32,653 nt of DNA from Ettlia oleoabundans (lineage: Eukaryota; Chlorophyta; Chlorophyceae; Chlamydomonadales), in contig JAAMXP010001349.1 in the NCBI GenBank assembly GCA_019693395.1, positions 484 to 33,136 of the forward strand, given 5' to 3'. Shown here piece by piece: positions 1-10,349 of this stretch. The position numbers and the translations under genes were made by a program. The notes beneath the pieces were generated by a model. It was given only the letters and a program-made list of their open reading frames with translations. It ran no database searches and was not told the DNA's origin. The stretch's first letter is position 1; the number at the start of each line of letters is the position of its first letter.

Positions 1-3000
1 CCACCCGAGCCCCCGCAGTAGACCCCTCCGCGCTTGAGCGAGTATGCGGGCCTCATCAGCCCGTCCTCCGTCACCACCTCGTACAAAGACATGGTGGAGG
101 TGAAGAAGTCGGGTTTGCGCGCATTCACAATCACCTGCAGGGGCAGAGGCCCATGGGGAGAGCCACAGGCAGGAAGAAAGGAGGGTTTTGAGGGAAGAGA
201 AGACCAGGCGGTAAAGGGCTCTGAGAGGAAAACTGGCTAACCAAGGCAGCCAACGCACAGTCTTAGTGGTGGCGTATGGGAGCGTGGGGCGATGATGGGT
301 GCAAGGCCCGGCTCGAGCAATCTTGAGTAGTCAGCAGCGGGCACGCCGCGTCACCACGTGGGAGAGATCTCTATGATATCTCATTGCATTGCTGCGAAAC
401 AACAAACACAGGAGTGCAGCGGGTTGCAAGAACAGGGCAGCAGCAGGCGGGTAGGGCGACGCACCACATCAAAGAGGTCCCTCCATGTCTGCCCCTCGGG
501 CAGGAAGCAGTCATATGCAAAGCTCATCATGCGCTGGGTGTAGTGGTGGTCCGAGTTGGTGATCAGCAGCAGCGTCTTGCCTGCATTGGCAGCCAGGAGA
601 AGAAAGGAAAACTAGGGGTGGGGAATTTTGGGGGGCGAGTGGTAGACTAAGAACCAGGCAACAGCTGGTGGTGGTGGTAGTGTGTGTGTGGGGTGGGTGG
701 GGTGGAGGGGGGTGGGTGGTGCCGCAAGAATGCAGCAGCCAAACAATCAAACACACGCACAGGTCCCTTGCGAACACGAGCAGGATCGCGAGGCCTTGGC
801 TGTGTCAGCTCGTACAGTGGCAAAACCAGATTGAGGCACGCAGCCCGGCAAACAGCTCCCAAACATGGTGAAAATGACCCCTCCTTGGCTTTCTGATTGG
901 CCGGCTGCCGGTGCTGCTGCCTTGCCTGACTGCCGCTGGTCCAGCAGGGTCTGTGCCATTTCTGGGTCGCGGGACACATAGGCGGCAGGGTCCTGGATGA
1001 TCTCCGCTTTTAGCTTGCCCTCAACATGGGCTCTGCACATGAACACACACAACTGGCAGCTCAGCAGGGAGGGCAGCAGTTCGCGATATGTTCACTCCAA
1101 TGCTGCAGATATGCTGCTCATCCTTACCACATCATCAAATCGACCGGCCAGCGGGTCAATCACCCATCCCCCACCCACCCACGCTGCACAGCTGACCACC
1201 CATCCATCCCACCTGAAAAGCACGTTTGCCACCCCCAGACCTATCCTTGGCGCGATGCGTAGGAACACGCAAATGGGATCACCGGCCCCCAACCAGGTAG
1301 CTGCCCACTACCCACCTGAAGAGCGCCTTGGCCACCATCTTGTGCAGCTGGGCGTAAGAGTTGGAGCAGACCTGCTGCGGGATGGCATCTGCATCCAGAC
1401 GGTCAACCATCTGCAAACAAGGAAGCAAGCCACACATAACACCGCCAAAAAACAGGTAAGCGCAGAAGCAGCAAACGACTTTGGTATCGGTGGGCATACA
1501 GAGCCAACACCAGAGCACAGACCAAACAAATGGCCAAAGCAAACATCAGCATGAGTGAACAGTAAACACCTAGACAACTCCATTTCTCTGTTCCAGCTTG
1601 CTTGCTCTCGCGCACCCTCATCTACCCACCCACCCACCCACCCACCCAGTCTCTGTCACCAGCATCAAGCTTCGTACCTGCATGTACAGCACCGCCTCTG
1701 AGACGCTGAACAGCGTGTTGAGGAAGACAAAGCGCCCCTCGTTGCGCAGGTTGACCAGCTCCCGCCCGTAGCTCTCGCGCACCTCCGCGGGCGTGAGCAT
1801 GCGCGTGCCGTGCATGGCGCGCTTCACAAACCTGGCAGAAGGAAGACAAGAAGAAACGGGGGACAGCGTGGTTTGTGTTTGTGCAGTGTTCGGCTGAGGC
1901 GTGTGGTGAATAATGACAGGTTTGGATAGATAGTTTGGCAGGAGGGTTGAAGGACGGGAACCACACACAGTCAACATGAGGCTGGCAGAGCAGCAGCAAC
2001 GACCGGCAGGTTGGGACGTGCATATGGTACCCAGCTGTTGTGTGCCAACAAACTGCCAGCTCAGGTGTGCGCCAGGTGTCAACACACTGGCCTGGCAGGC
2101 TGGCTGGCTGACAGGCTGGCTGGGCAGGGACCCGTCTCTAAACCTCACCCGAAGCGGTCTGCCTTCACAAGGTTGCCCAGCTCTGCGGCAGCGGCAGGAA
2201 AGACGCGGCAACAGCGATGTGCGTCAGCCGCAGAGCAGACGTGTTGGCCCTGACAGCAGCCTCACCAGCAGGCGCTGCAACAAGCAGGCAAGAGCTTGCA
2301 GCATGCAGAGCCCCCTGTTGGGCCAGGCACCTACAAAAACACTTGCCACTGCCCATATAAACGACGCAAGAAAACCACACGCGTTGATATTCTCTCAGTG
2401 GATCACTGCCTATGAACATGACGCCAGAAAGACACACACACACACACACACACACACGCACGCACGCACGCACGCACGCACACTTACTATCAATGTATCT
2501 CTCGTTCCTTGTGATCTGTGTTTTGTGACTCAAATCTCACCCGTGTCCATGATAAGCCCCCGTATGACGAGCGAGCCGTCAAAGCGCAGCCCCTCCACAG
2601 GGCACCCCATCTCCCTCAGGCTCTGCAGCCCATACGCGTACGCCTTGCCCTCCCACGCCTCCACATCATAGTGGATCAGCGCTGCAGGGGGGGCAGGCAG
2701 GCAAGCCACAGGGAATGAAGTAAGGGATAAGAAGGCGGGGATTGGAGGGGGTTGGATGGGGCGGGAGGGAGGGAATAAAGCGAGAAAGGAAAAGCACGGA
2801 GGTAACAATTTTGTCCTGCATCACACAGAATGCAGGCTACGGCAGGCCTCCACATCTGCATGGGCAAGCTCTTACACCAAACACACAAAACGCGCATAGG
2901 GGAAGCAATGCCAGCAGGATAGACCAAGGCTTGCACTTTGCTAAGCAGCACAATGCTGGGGCATGGCTTGGATAAATTGGCAAGCATGTAGAGCAGACGC

Positions 3001-3987
3001 TGGCGGGCACTCACTGTAGTCCATATCATATCCAATGGCCTGGATGCTGCGCAGGTTGAGCGTGCGGTTTGTGAAGAGCCCGCGCTGCGGCTGGGAGTTG
3101 GGGTAGGTGGAGGGCGGCACGCTCAGCTCTCCCAGCAGCGACTGTGTTCGGCCGCGCAGTTCCGAGTAGGGCATGGTGAGGATGTCTTCGGCGTTGCTCA
3201 GGCCCAGCACGTGGTCTATTGGGCGGAGGCGGGGTCGTTCTGACTCCTCAGATGCAAATGCAAAGTGCAGGTTGCCGCGGGTGGACTCCCCAAACAGGTC
3301 GATCTGCAACGGGTGGAAGCGGCAGTTGGCGATACGGGATTACTGTATGTGGGAAAGTGTGAGGGGTGGCAAGCTCAGGAAGGCTGATGAAGCCAGAACG
3401 ACTGCTTTGGCGGTGCAGGCGGGCAGTAATGCAGGGCACTGCGGGCAGGCGAGATGGTCGCTGTGACTGCAAGAGCAAGCCGGGCAGCCTGTGGAAGTTG
3501 ACCAACAGCCAGGCAGTCGGTAAGTAGCCCACCTCTGCCTCCTCCTCATCAACAACTTCCACAGCACCGGCAATCTGCATAGTTGTAGGGATTCCCCGGG
3601 GGCACCAGGAGGACAATAGGTGTAGTTCACTGGGGCGGTGAGCAGGCACAGCCCATCCTTGCACGCATCACGAAGCAACGCAGCCGCCCACGGTGTTGAG
3701 CATGTTTCTGCCTCATTTGGGGCTCACGAGGCATGTGGTGCCGCCAATTTTACCGTGTCAAACTCTTCCTCATCCCTTTCACTCCCTGGACCATCATCAA
3801 ACAGAGCATTAATATCCCTGGGTGAAGGACCTGCATTGGTCGCCACCTGCCGCCGCTGCCGCCCATCGGCCCTTCTGGTGAAGGGGGCTGCGAGGTGGCG
3901 CGGAGCAGCCGGACGTGCGGCGGTGGGCCTCACAGCCCGGTAGTTTCCCGCGAGAGCCAGCCCGCAAGCTGGAGGAGCCAACTGCAT
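1..3987 (-). CDS. HAD-superfamily purine (IMP/GMP-type) 5'-nucleotidase, plant type; 3' end outside window
   Basis: Exons in transcript order: 3987-3754, 3574-3533, 3303-3015, 2681-2541, 2182-2149, 1831-1678, 1410-1316, 1032-926, 580-465, 134-1. Phases agree at every junction and give 448 residues; the C-terminus lies beyond base 1. Family knowledge: these HAD enzymes remove phosphate from purine nucleoside monophosphates such as IMP and GMP. HAD motif I is GYDMDYT at about 183-189, with Asp185 as the expected nucleophile; motif II is LLITNSD around 372-376; AWEGKAY, KADRFG, VKRAMHGT and FDVVIVNARKP are also family signatures. The first 55 or so residues are Ala/Arg/Pro-rich with almost no acidic residues, suggesting a plastid transit peptide, followed by an acidic linker (DEEE). 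The start is the first ATG in frame. One intron (581-925) has a GC donor. Family call is firm; substrate and plastid location are inferred. Confidence 0.92.
581..925 (-). other. GC-AG intron in the 5'-nucleotidase gene
   Basis: Reading on the minus strand the donor is TCAG|GCAAGG and the acceptor ends in tgcag. Splicing here joins LLDQRQS to GKTLLLITNSD, as in plant homologues of this nucleotidase. No GT donor nearby restores this frame. Confidence 0.85.
1624..1648. repeat. (CCCA)n short tandem repeat
   Basis: About six copies of CCCA within the nucleotidase intron between exons 1831-1678 and 1410-1316. Confidence 0.9.
2432..2483. repeat. (AC)n / (ACGC)n compound microsatellite
   Basis: A run of AC dinucleotides passes directly into ACGC tetranucleotides, inside the nucleotidase intron 2183-2540. 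Likely length-polymorphic. Confidence 0.95.
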
Positions 3988-4244
3988 CTCGTGTGCGCTG
4001 GGTCACTACGTTGTGGTCGGCAGGGACCCTGGCATCGCCAAAGTTATTGATTAACGATCAAATGAGCAGCTGGGGAGCCGGGAGGCTCGCGATCGCCCCC
4101 TGAAAAGTACGCAGGGTACAGTTTGAGCAGAGATTCAGAAGTTTGTTCCTGACCGTCGCAAGGAATCTCGCAACTCTGCTCTATGATCTCTTGTTTGGCT
4201 GCAGCTCCGTGCTGCCTTGATGTGACAGCGACAGACCTCCTCAG
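3988..4244. promoter_or_regulatory. Head-to-head intergenic region, presumed bidirectional promoter
   Basis: Only 257 bp separate the ATG of the minus-strand nucleotidase from the ATG of the plus-strand BRCT gene, so both promoters and 5' UTRs must lie here or overlap. No clear TATA box is seen. The call rests on gene orientation alone. Confidence 0.5.
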
Positions 4245-7200
4245 ATGAGCGAGGCACGGCCAGGCTCTTCAGGCGCCAGCGGGGTGCTGCAGGATGTGGT
4301 GGCTTGCATCATGGGCGTGGCAAACGCCAAGGCGGCCATCACAGCGCGCGTCCAGAGTCACGGCGGGCGGGTGGCGGCTCGGCTCGGCAAGGATGTCACC
4401 CACATAGTGTGGGAGCGGAGGCACTCACGCAAGCCCTCCGACAAGGCAGCGGACGAATCTGAACTACTGGACCTATTCCACAAACTGGAGAAGGTAAAGA
4501 GCTGGGCGTTGGGCATGCTTCGATGTGGGCCGGGGGGCTCACGTCAGCAGCTTGGCAGCTGGCGACAGCCCAAGCACTGCGCGCTGGCTGTGCATTTGCA
4601 CCACACCATGCCAGGTTGTCACCTGCATGCAGATGGATTACCCACCAGCAGTGGTGTCGCCACTGTGGGTAGAGGAGTCAATCAAAGCAGGCCGGCGGCA
4701 AGTGGAGCGCAAGTTTTTGGTAAGTCAACATCTGCATGATTGTAGAGCCCATTGGCAGAAACCGTGGCTGAAGGTTAGATTGTTTTGATGTTTTTCCTGG
4801 CTACATAGCAGGGCATGCCTATGAGTCAACACGTGTTTGGAGCAGCCAATATCTGCCGCTATGGAATGCACAAGGCCCCGAAGCCTTACAACCAGCACTG
4901 CACTTTACGACCCAACCCCTCATACCTGCAGGTGAAGAAGCCCACCGAGTCCCTGCTTGGGCGCACGCCCGGCACTGGTGGCGGTGCTGCGGCTAAGAAG
5001 CGCAAGCGCCCAGCAGCTGCTGCGCTGCCTAAGCCAGCCGAAGCTTATGAACTGGATGACTTCCACATCAGCAGCACCCAGCAAATCCAGGGGCAGAATG
5101 ACCCACCACTTGGGCCCAACGACGCTGCAGGCGAGGCAGACGTGAGCAGCCCACGAGGCGGTGGCGGTTTTAGGGCTGGAGGCAAGCAGCAGCGACGAGG
5201 CGGTGGTGGTGGCCGTGCAGCCAACAGCACAGCTGGCTTGGGCACTAAGCAGCAGAGGGGTGGCAGCAACTGCAGGGTAGCAGCAGAGCGTATGCCGACT
5301 GTGGTAGAGCTTTTGGGTGACGACGCTGAGGAGGAGGAGGGATTGGAGGAGGGATTGGAGGAGGATAAAAAGCAGTCTGAGACCAAGCACCAGGCCTTGC
5401 AGCATCAGCGGCAGCATAAGGCGGTGCGCATTGGCGCAGACACGCAGGCGGTGAGCGCATGCTAGTATGGGCTCTATGCCGTGATGCGAATGCTTACCAG
5501 TTGCAATCTGTGCTTTGTCTGCCATGTACATCTGGAAGGCACAATACGCATGGCCGGATGCCTTTGGTTCATTTTGGCTTGCCTTCTGATGCATGCATCT
5601 CTTGCATCCTGCGTGTTCTCTGCATGTGTGTGACCCTGCATCTGGTGCCTCGGCAGGTGGCTAACATCCTCACAGTGGATTTACCAGAGGACGATGTTGA
5701 GGGCCAAGGCCGCACACCAGGCGGAACTGGTGGCATGGAGGAAGATCAGCAGGGGGATGAGGATGAGCTTGACACCCCGCTGGCGGTGCGTGTTGCAAGG
5801 AGCAGCGCGGAGCGTGCAGCGGGCTGGGCGTCTGGAGGCAGCAGTGGAGGGCGGCTCGCCGGGGCGGCAGCTGTTGGTGCCGACGCAGACAAGCGTAGCA
5901 GGCTGGCTTTGGCATCCGGGCCTCAACAACAAGCAGAGGAGCAGGCAGCAGCTGTGAAGGGAGAGGAAGAGGCAATGCAGATGGATGAGAGCTCTCCACA
6001 CCAGGAGGACCTGCAGATGGGGGACCAGGATCAGGCAGCGCCAGCCATGGAAGCGCCGACAGCAGAACAGGGGGCCAAGCAGGCCACGCGAGCAGTGGCA
6101 GCGGTCAAGGGAGTGGCAGAGCGCTTCAGTGTGCGGCAGCTTGTGCAGCACCCGGAGCGTCCGGTGTTGGTGCACAAGGGCACGCCCCTGCCTGGAAGTC
6201 TGCTGTCCTTGCCAGCTGGCGACGAGTGAGTGAGGGTGTTCCTTTTTCGGCCCAGCCTGGGGTGGTGATCTGGCCTGGGTTTCACCTAATGAAGATACAG
6301 TCAGTCTGTGGGTGAAGTTTGGTGAAGCTGGTAGTCCGCCTTGTCGAAGGCGGGCACTAACCACTCAAGGTGGTCTGTTTGATGCCGGCTACACCCTTAT
6401 ATGTGATGCAGAAACAGGGAGGTGACGCATTGATTGTGCATTGGCGCAAACAACCTTCCCGCCTGTTCCGTGTTCTGTTTGCAGGTCTGCTGACCCCAAC
6501 CCCATCCCCGTCCCAGTGGTGGAGCGTGTGGAGAGCCCCTGGCCCTTGGCTGAGCAGGTGCCCACGCAGACCCCAGCCTCTCAGGCCGAGGAGGCGGCAT
6601 CAGGCGCCCAGGCGGAGGCCTCTGGCAGGCCTAGCATGGGGCCCCCAAAGGCCGGTGGGCGGCGTAGCCTTCTGGCTGTCAGCGGCATGCGACGTGGCAG
6701 CGGCGGCGGCGGAGGGACAGGCGGTACACCTGCTGGAGTGCCTCAACCTCTGGCTGGCAGTGAGGGCAAGCTGCCCTCCCCTTGGTCCACACTACGTGCC
6801 TGGGACGCCAAGGCAGCGCAGCAGCAGGCAGCGGCAGCGGGGGCCGTCGATGAGAACAGGGAGGGACCTCCCCAGCAGCAGCAGCAACCGCATGTGCAAG
6901 CAGAAGCTGGGGAGCATCAGGCTCAAGTCCACGCCCCTGGCAGCAGGCGGCAGCAGCAGCGTGGGACAACAGTCACTGCCGCTGAGCTGGAGCAGGCTGC
7001 CGCTTTTGCTCCTGGCACCAACACCAGTGCCCCGGGGCCTTCGCACGGCTGCATCTCCCTCACATCTGTGGATGCCGCTGTGGTGGAGCTAGCACGGTCA
7101 GCCACCAGGCGGCTGAGGGGCCTGCGGCTGTGCCCAGAGGGGCGGGAGGAGGGGCTGATCACGCACTTGGTGATTGGCGGCGAGCGCCGCACACTCAAGC

Positions 7201-8088
7201 TGATGTTGGCGGTGGCAAATGGCGCTTGGTTGCTGAGCCCACAGTGGGTCACTGCGTCACTGGAGGCAGGCAGGTGGCTGCCGGAGAGCCAGTTCCCTGC
7301 AAAGGTGCGTGAGGGTACAGACGGACAGTGCGTCTCAATATGAATGCATGAGTGGCTGGGTTGGGGGCTTAAGTTAAATAGAATGTGTGACTTTTAAATA
7401 TGGCTTTCCCACGACCAAAGCAATATGGCCGGTGAGCACGCTAAATTAATCAGTTCTGGCCCAACATCTGTTCCCTCCCCTAACCCCTGTGCTAAGCTAT
7501 GCTACGCTGTGCTGCGCTAACTGCAGGTGCGGTTTGAAGCAGCAGCAGAGCGGGCCCGCAGCTTGCTGGAGGTGCCCGATGCGTTGCCCCTGCTGCACGA
7601 TCAGTCCATCTACATCCACCTCCCTGAGAAGGCGCGGAAGCTGATGGCAGCTAACGCGGCTGCGCTGAAACGCGTGACGACAGTGCTGGGCGCCAAGGTG
7701 GGTTGATGGGCTGGGGGTGGGCGGGCAAAGTTTGAGCTGCAGGTAGCTTATGCCGCTGATGTGATTGCCCTGGTTTTGTTGCTTGATTTGCGTTGCCTTA
7801 TCTGCCTTGGCCACCAACAGCTAGCCTTGGTGCTTCCGCCAGCCTTGGGGAAACAATGCTGTCACCATCGCCCAGCATAACCTCGCCGCCATGCCTGCCT
7901 TCACCCCAACTCTTTTCCTTGTTGTGCAGGTGGTCCAACCCAAGTCGTGCACCCTCTGCCTTGTGGTGGGCGGCGGCGCGCGCCCGCCCCACATCCCCAA
8001 GCGGGCGCTATGCGTGAAGGAGGAGTGGCTGCTACAGGCGGCGGAGCGTTTTGAGCTGCCGCCACTTGAGGACTATGCACTGGAGTGA
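4245..8088 (+). CDS. Three-BRCT-domain nuclear protein (microcephalin / At4g02110-like)
   Basis: Exons 4245-4493, 4633-4719, 4932-5450, 5657-6225, 6485-7304, 7527-7697, 7930-8088; 857 residues, all phases consistent. An N-terminal BRCT domain (about 8-112) includes GGRVAARLGKDVTHIVW and ends in the BRCT signature VVSPLWVEESI. Two C-terminal BRCT domains follow: one at about 682-748 (THLVIGGERRTLKLMLAVAN, then WLLSPQWVTASLEAGRW) and one at about 765-857 (LCVKEEWLLQA). Between them is a roughly 570-residue Gln/Ala/Gly-rich disordered linker with a basic nuclear-localisation-like cluster, KKRKRP, near 133. One BRCT plus a C-terminal tandem pair is the microcephalin layout; tandem BRCTs bind phosphoserine peptides in DNA-damage and chromatin complexes. 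Orthology is inferred; other BRCT adaptors such as PTIP or TopBP1 relatives are possible. TGTAA lies 19 bp after the stop. Confidence 0.88.
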
Positions 8089-8275
8089 TGGCGCTGTGGG
8101 CACTGGTGTAATGTATATAGTAGCGCTGTGGGATCATTGCAGGAGCTTTACTTGGTGGTGCGGTTGGGATGTGCCTAAGCAATCGGCGCCAGGCTGAGAC
8201 TCAAGCACGGCTTTAAAACCTGCGCCAATCTGCGTGCTTCTGCGGCGGTTGCTGGGACATTCATTGAAGACAGAG

Positions 8276-8321
8276 AAACCTGTTGGCAAGTTTTGTGTAA
8301 ACCTGTTGGCAAGTTTTGTGT
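8276..8321. repeat. Perfect 23-bp tandem duplication
   Basis: Two adjacent identical 23-bp copies, 8276-8298 and 8299-8321, each beginning AAACCTGTTGGCAAG. Each copy runs into a plus-strand TGTAA, so the duplication also doubled a putative 3'-end signal. Confidence 0.95.
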
Positions 8322-8356
8322 AACCATACCAGCCTCACACCGCTGCAGCGTGTCAT

Positions 8357-8361
8357 TTACA
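8357..8361 (-). promoter_or_regulatory. TGTAA polyadenylation-type signal for the AIP2-like gene
   Basis: TGTAA on the minus strand about 47 bp after the AIP2-like stop codon. TGTAA is the common signal in chlorophycean algae; cleavage position is not visible. Confidence 0.5.
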
Positions 8362-8407
8362 CGTCTCTCAGAGCCACCTCGTACATGATTGGTGGCCAAG
8401 AGCTAAA

Positions 8408-9967
8408 CTATATGTACAAGAACTCGTTGTGGCTGACCGCATTTGCGGCGCCTCGCCGCTCTTCCTCCTCCTCCCGCTCCCGCTCCTTGCGCCGCTCGTA
8501 TTGCTGGTCATCAGTGAGGAGCTCGTGCCTGCATGTCGGTGTGCTTGTTGTTGCTTTGTGCGAGGATCGTCTTGCGCTTGACGACAGCATCTAACACATT
8601 GAATGCCAACAACACAACAAGCTGCCAGTGCATATTATCCCCTAACAAGAAGAGAGGTGAGAATGTTGTCATGCTTGCGCAAGGGCCCAATGGTTCGGCC
8701 GGCCTGCAACCAGGCAGCGCAGCCAAGTACTTGCCTGCAGGTAGGGCAGCTGTTGTTCGACTCCAGCCAGGGTGCCAGGCAGGGTGGGTGAAAGACGTGG
8801 CAGCAGGGCATCACCTGCACCTCGTCACCCTCACTAAACTCATCCCTGCACCAGAAGCCGTCAAAAAGGGGGACAGCGTTGATGTGAATGATCGAGCCAG
8901 TAGGCTGTGCCGCATGCTTTGGCAGGCAGACCAGTCACGAGTGCAACTTTCCCAAGTTGCACTCTGGGATTACATTATGTTGTGGCACAGCCGGTGTGCC
9001 GGCACCCCGCTGCTACACCCGACACACTTACATGCACACAGGGCAGCGCGTGCCCGCGCCTCCCAGCTCGTCCAACCGCGCTGTGCTCAGCTGCTCCTTG
9101 GGCAGTGCCGCCACTACTTTCTTCGACGCTGGCGGCACCCGCGGCTGCACCTGCTGCCCTGTTTGCTCCATCAGCTGCACTGCAATCGCGTCTAGCTCCC
9201 GCTCCAATGCCTCCAGCACATCTGGGGCCAACTGTTGCTGCTCCTGCTGCGGGTCTTGGGCTTGCGGGTCTGCCTGACCTCCCTGCTCGCTGCTAGTGTT
9301 GCTTGCCTGCGTGTTGCCGCCAGCGCCTGTTGCCGCTGCCAGCTGCTGGGCCAGCGAGCCGCCTAAGAGGTCGATAAGGCTCGGCTGTGGCCGTGGCGGC
9401 GCACCACTCGCCGTCTGTGACGACAGCTGCCCCTCAAACAAATACCCGCCGGGTGCCGGCGGTGCTGGCGTGTTGGCAAACAGGGCGGCGGTGGCGCCGC
9501 CGCTAGACTCATTTGCAACTACTGTGGATGCTTCACTGGACGTGCCCGCACCGTCTCCTAAGTACTCGTCACATTCTGCAATAAAGTCTTGGAGCTGCTG
9601 CTTGTAAGCGGCATCGCTGCCCGCCTGCGCCAGCGCAGATCGGAACAGCTCCCGCCCTGCCACCCAGAATGGCCGTGCTGTGAACCTGCACCACCGGCGG
9701 GCAGGTCTGATCGTTGATGGAGGTTACAGGCTACCTATCATGAAGCGGTAAGTGGCATTGGTGGCAGAGTTGGTGCAAGAGCAGCAGGTGGGCGAACCTA
9801 GAGCGCAGCAGCGTGCGAGCCCTGGTGAGCAAAGCTCTGCTTTGGGGCGCCGTCAGGGCCTCTGGCGACCGCGCTAGCGCACTACATGTGCTCTCAAAGG
9901 ACTGCTTCTTGTTGAGACCCGCCTGCCAGTCGGCAAAAGGCGGTTCCAGAACTGCGGCCGCTGCCAT
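8408..9967 (-). CDS. RING-H2 E3 ubiquitin ligase, AIP2-like
   Basis: Exons 9967-9798, 9685-9032, 8845-8735, 8528-8408; 351 residues, phases consistent. Arabidopsis AIP2 is an E3 ligase that ubiquitinates the transcription factor ABI3. The N-terminal helical region resembles AIP2 (NKKQSFE, then a basic LLRSRF stretch and PFWVAGRELF). A long Ala/Gln/Thr/Gly-rich linker (about 95-240) follows. The RING-H2 finger has all eight ligands: C271-x2-C274-x14-C289-x1-H291-x2-H294-x2-C297-x10-C308-x2-C311. The C-terminus (CRHELLTDD, then an Arg/Glu-rich helix ending ANAVSHNEFLYI) is the AIP2 signature. The intron inside the RING has a GC donor. The donor after the first exon, AG|GTTCGC, is weak, but only it joins the conserved sequence. 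Orthology is strong; the algal substrate is unknown. Confidence 0.9.
8529..8734 (-). other. GC-AG intron splitting the RING finger
   Basis: The donor reads GCAG|GCAAGT on the minus strand and the acceptor ends in tgcag. Splicing joins CPTC-R to HELLTDD. Reading through instead loses the conserved AIP2 C-terminus. Confidence 0.9.
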
Positions 9968-10349
9968 GTCGGTCCAGGCAGTCTGGAGACAAGGGGTGTA
10001 ATGTCTGATACCGTACTAGGCGCAATTAATGTCAAGTGAGGGCCGATAGCAGCTGGAGCCGCAGTAAATGCCCTGCAAGAAAGGCGGTGGCTCGCAAACT
10101 CCCGTAGCCTTCGGCCTGCCTGCACTTGCTCTTTAATATGTTGGCCGGAATTGATGGCGTATTGTCGTTTTGGTTTATAGACACGCGCCGGGCACTCCAG
10201 TTGATCAAGTATTGATCTGCGGGCTCAGGTCTACAGGATTAAGTTAGAAAACAGTTATGCTAGAAAGTTACAGGGGCAGTGCCTGAGCAGGGGCGGCTTT
10301 GCCATCTAAAGGGCACCCCGTCGCTACCGCCGCACCCCCGCCTGCCGTC
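9968..10349. promoter_or_regulatory. Head-to-head intergenic region (AIP2-like / Sec15)
   Basis: 382 bp between opposing ATG codons, presumed to hold both promoters and 5' UTRs. Around 10015-10260 it is more AT-rich than its surroundings. No specific motif recognised. Confidence 0.45.

Larger units (their letters stand above)
8089..8407. other. Tail-to-tail intergenic region (BRCT / AIP2-like)
   Basis: 319 bp between two stop codons. It holds TGTAA polyadenylation-type signals for the plus gene at 8107, 8296 and 8319 and one for the minus gene at 8361-8357, plus a 23-bp tandem duplication. No coding evidence. Confidence 0.7.
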
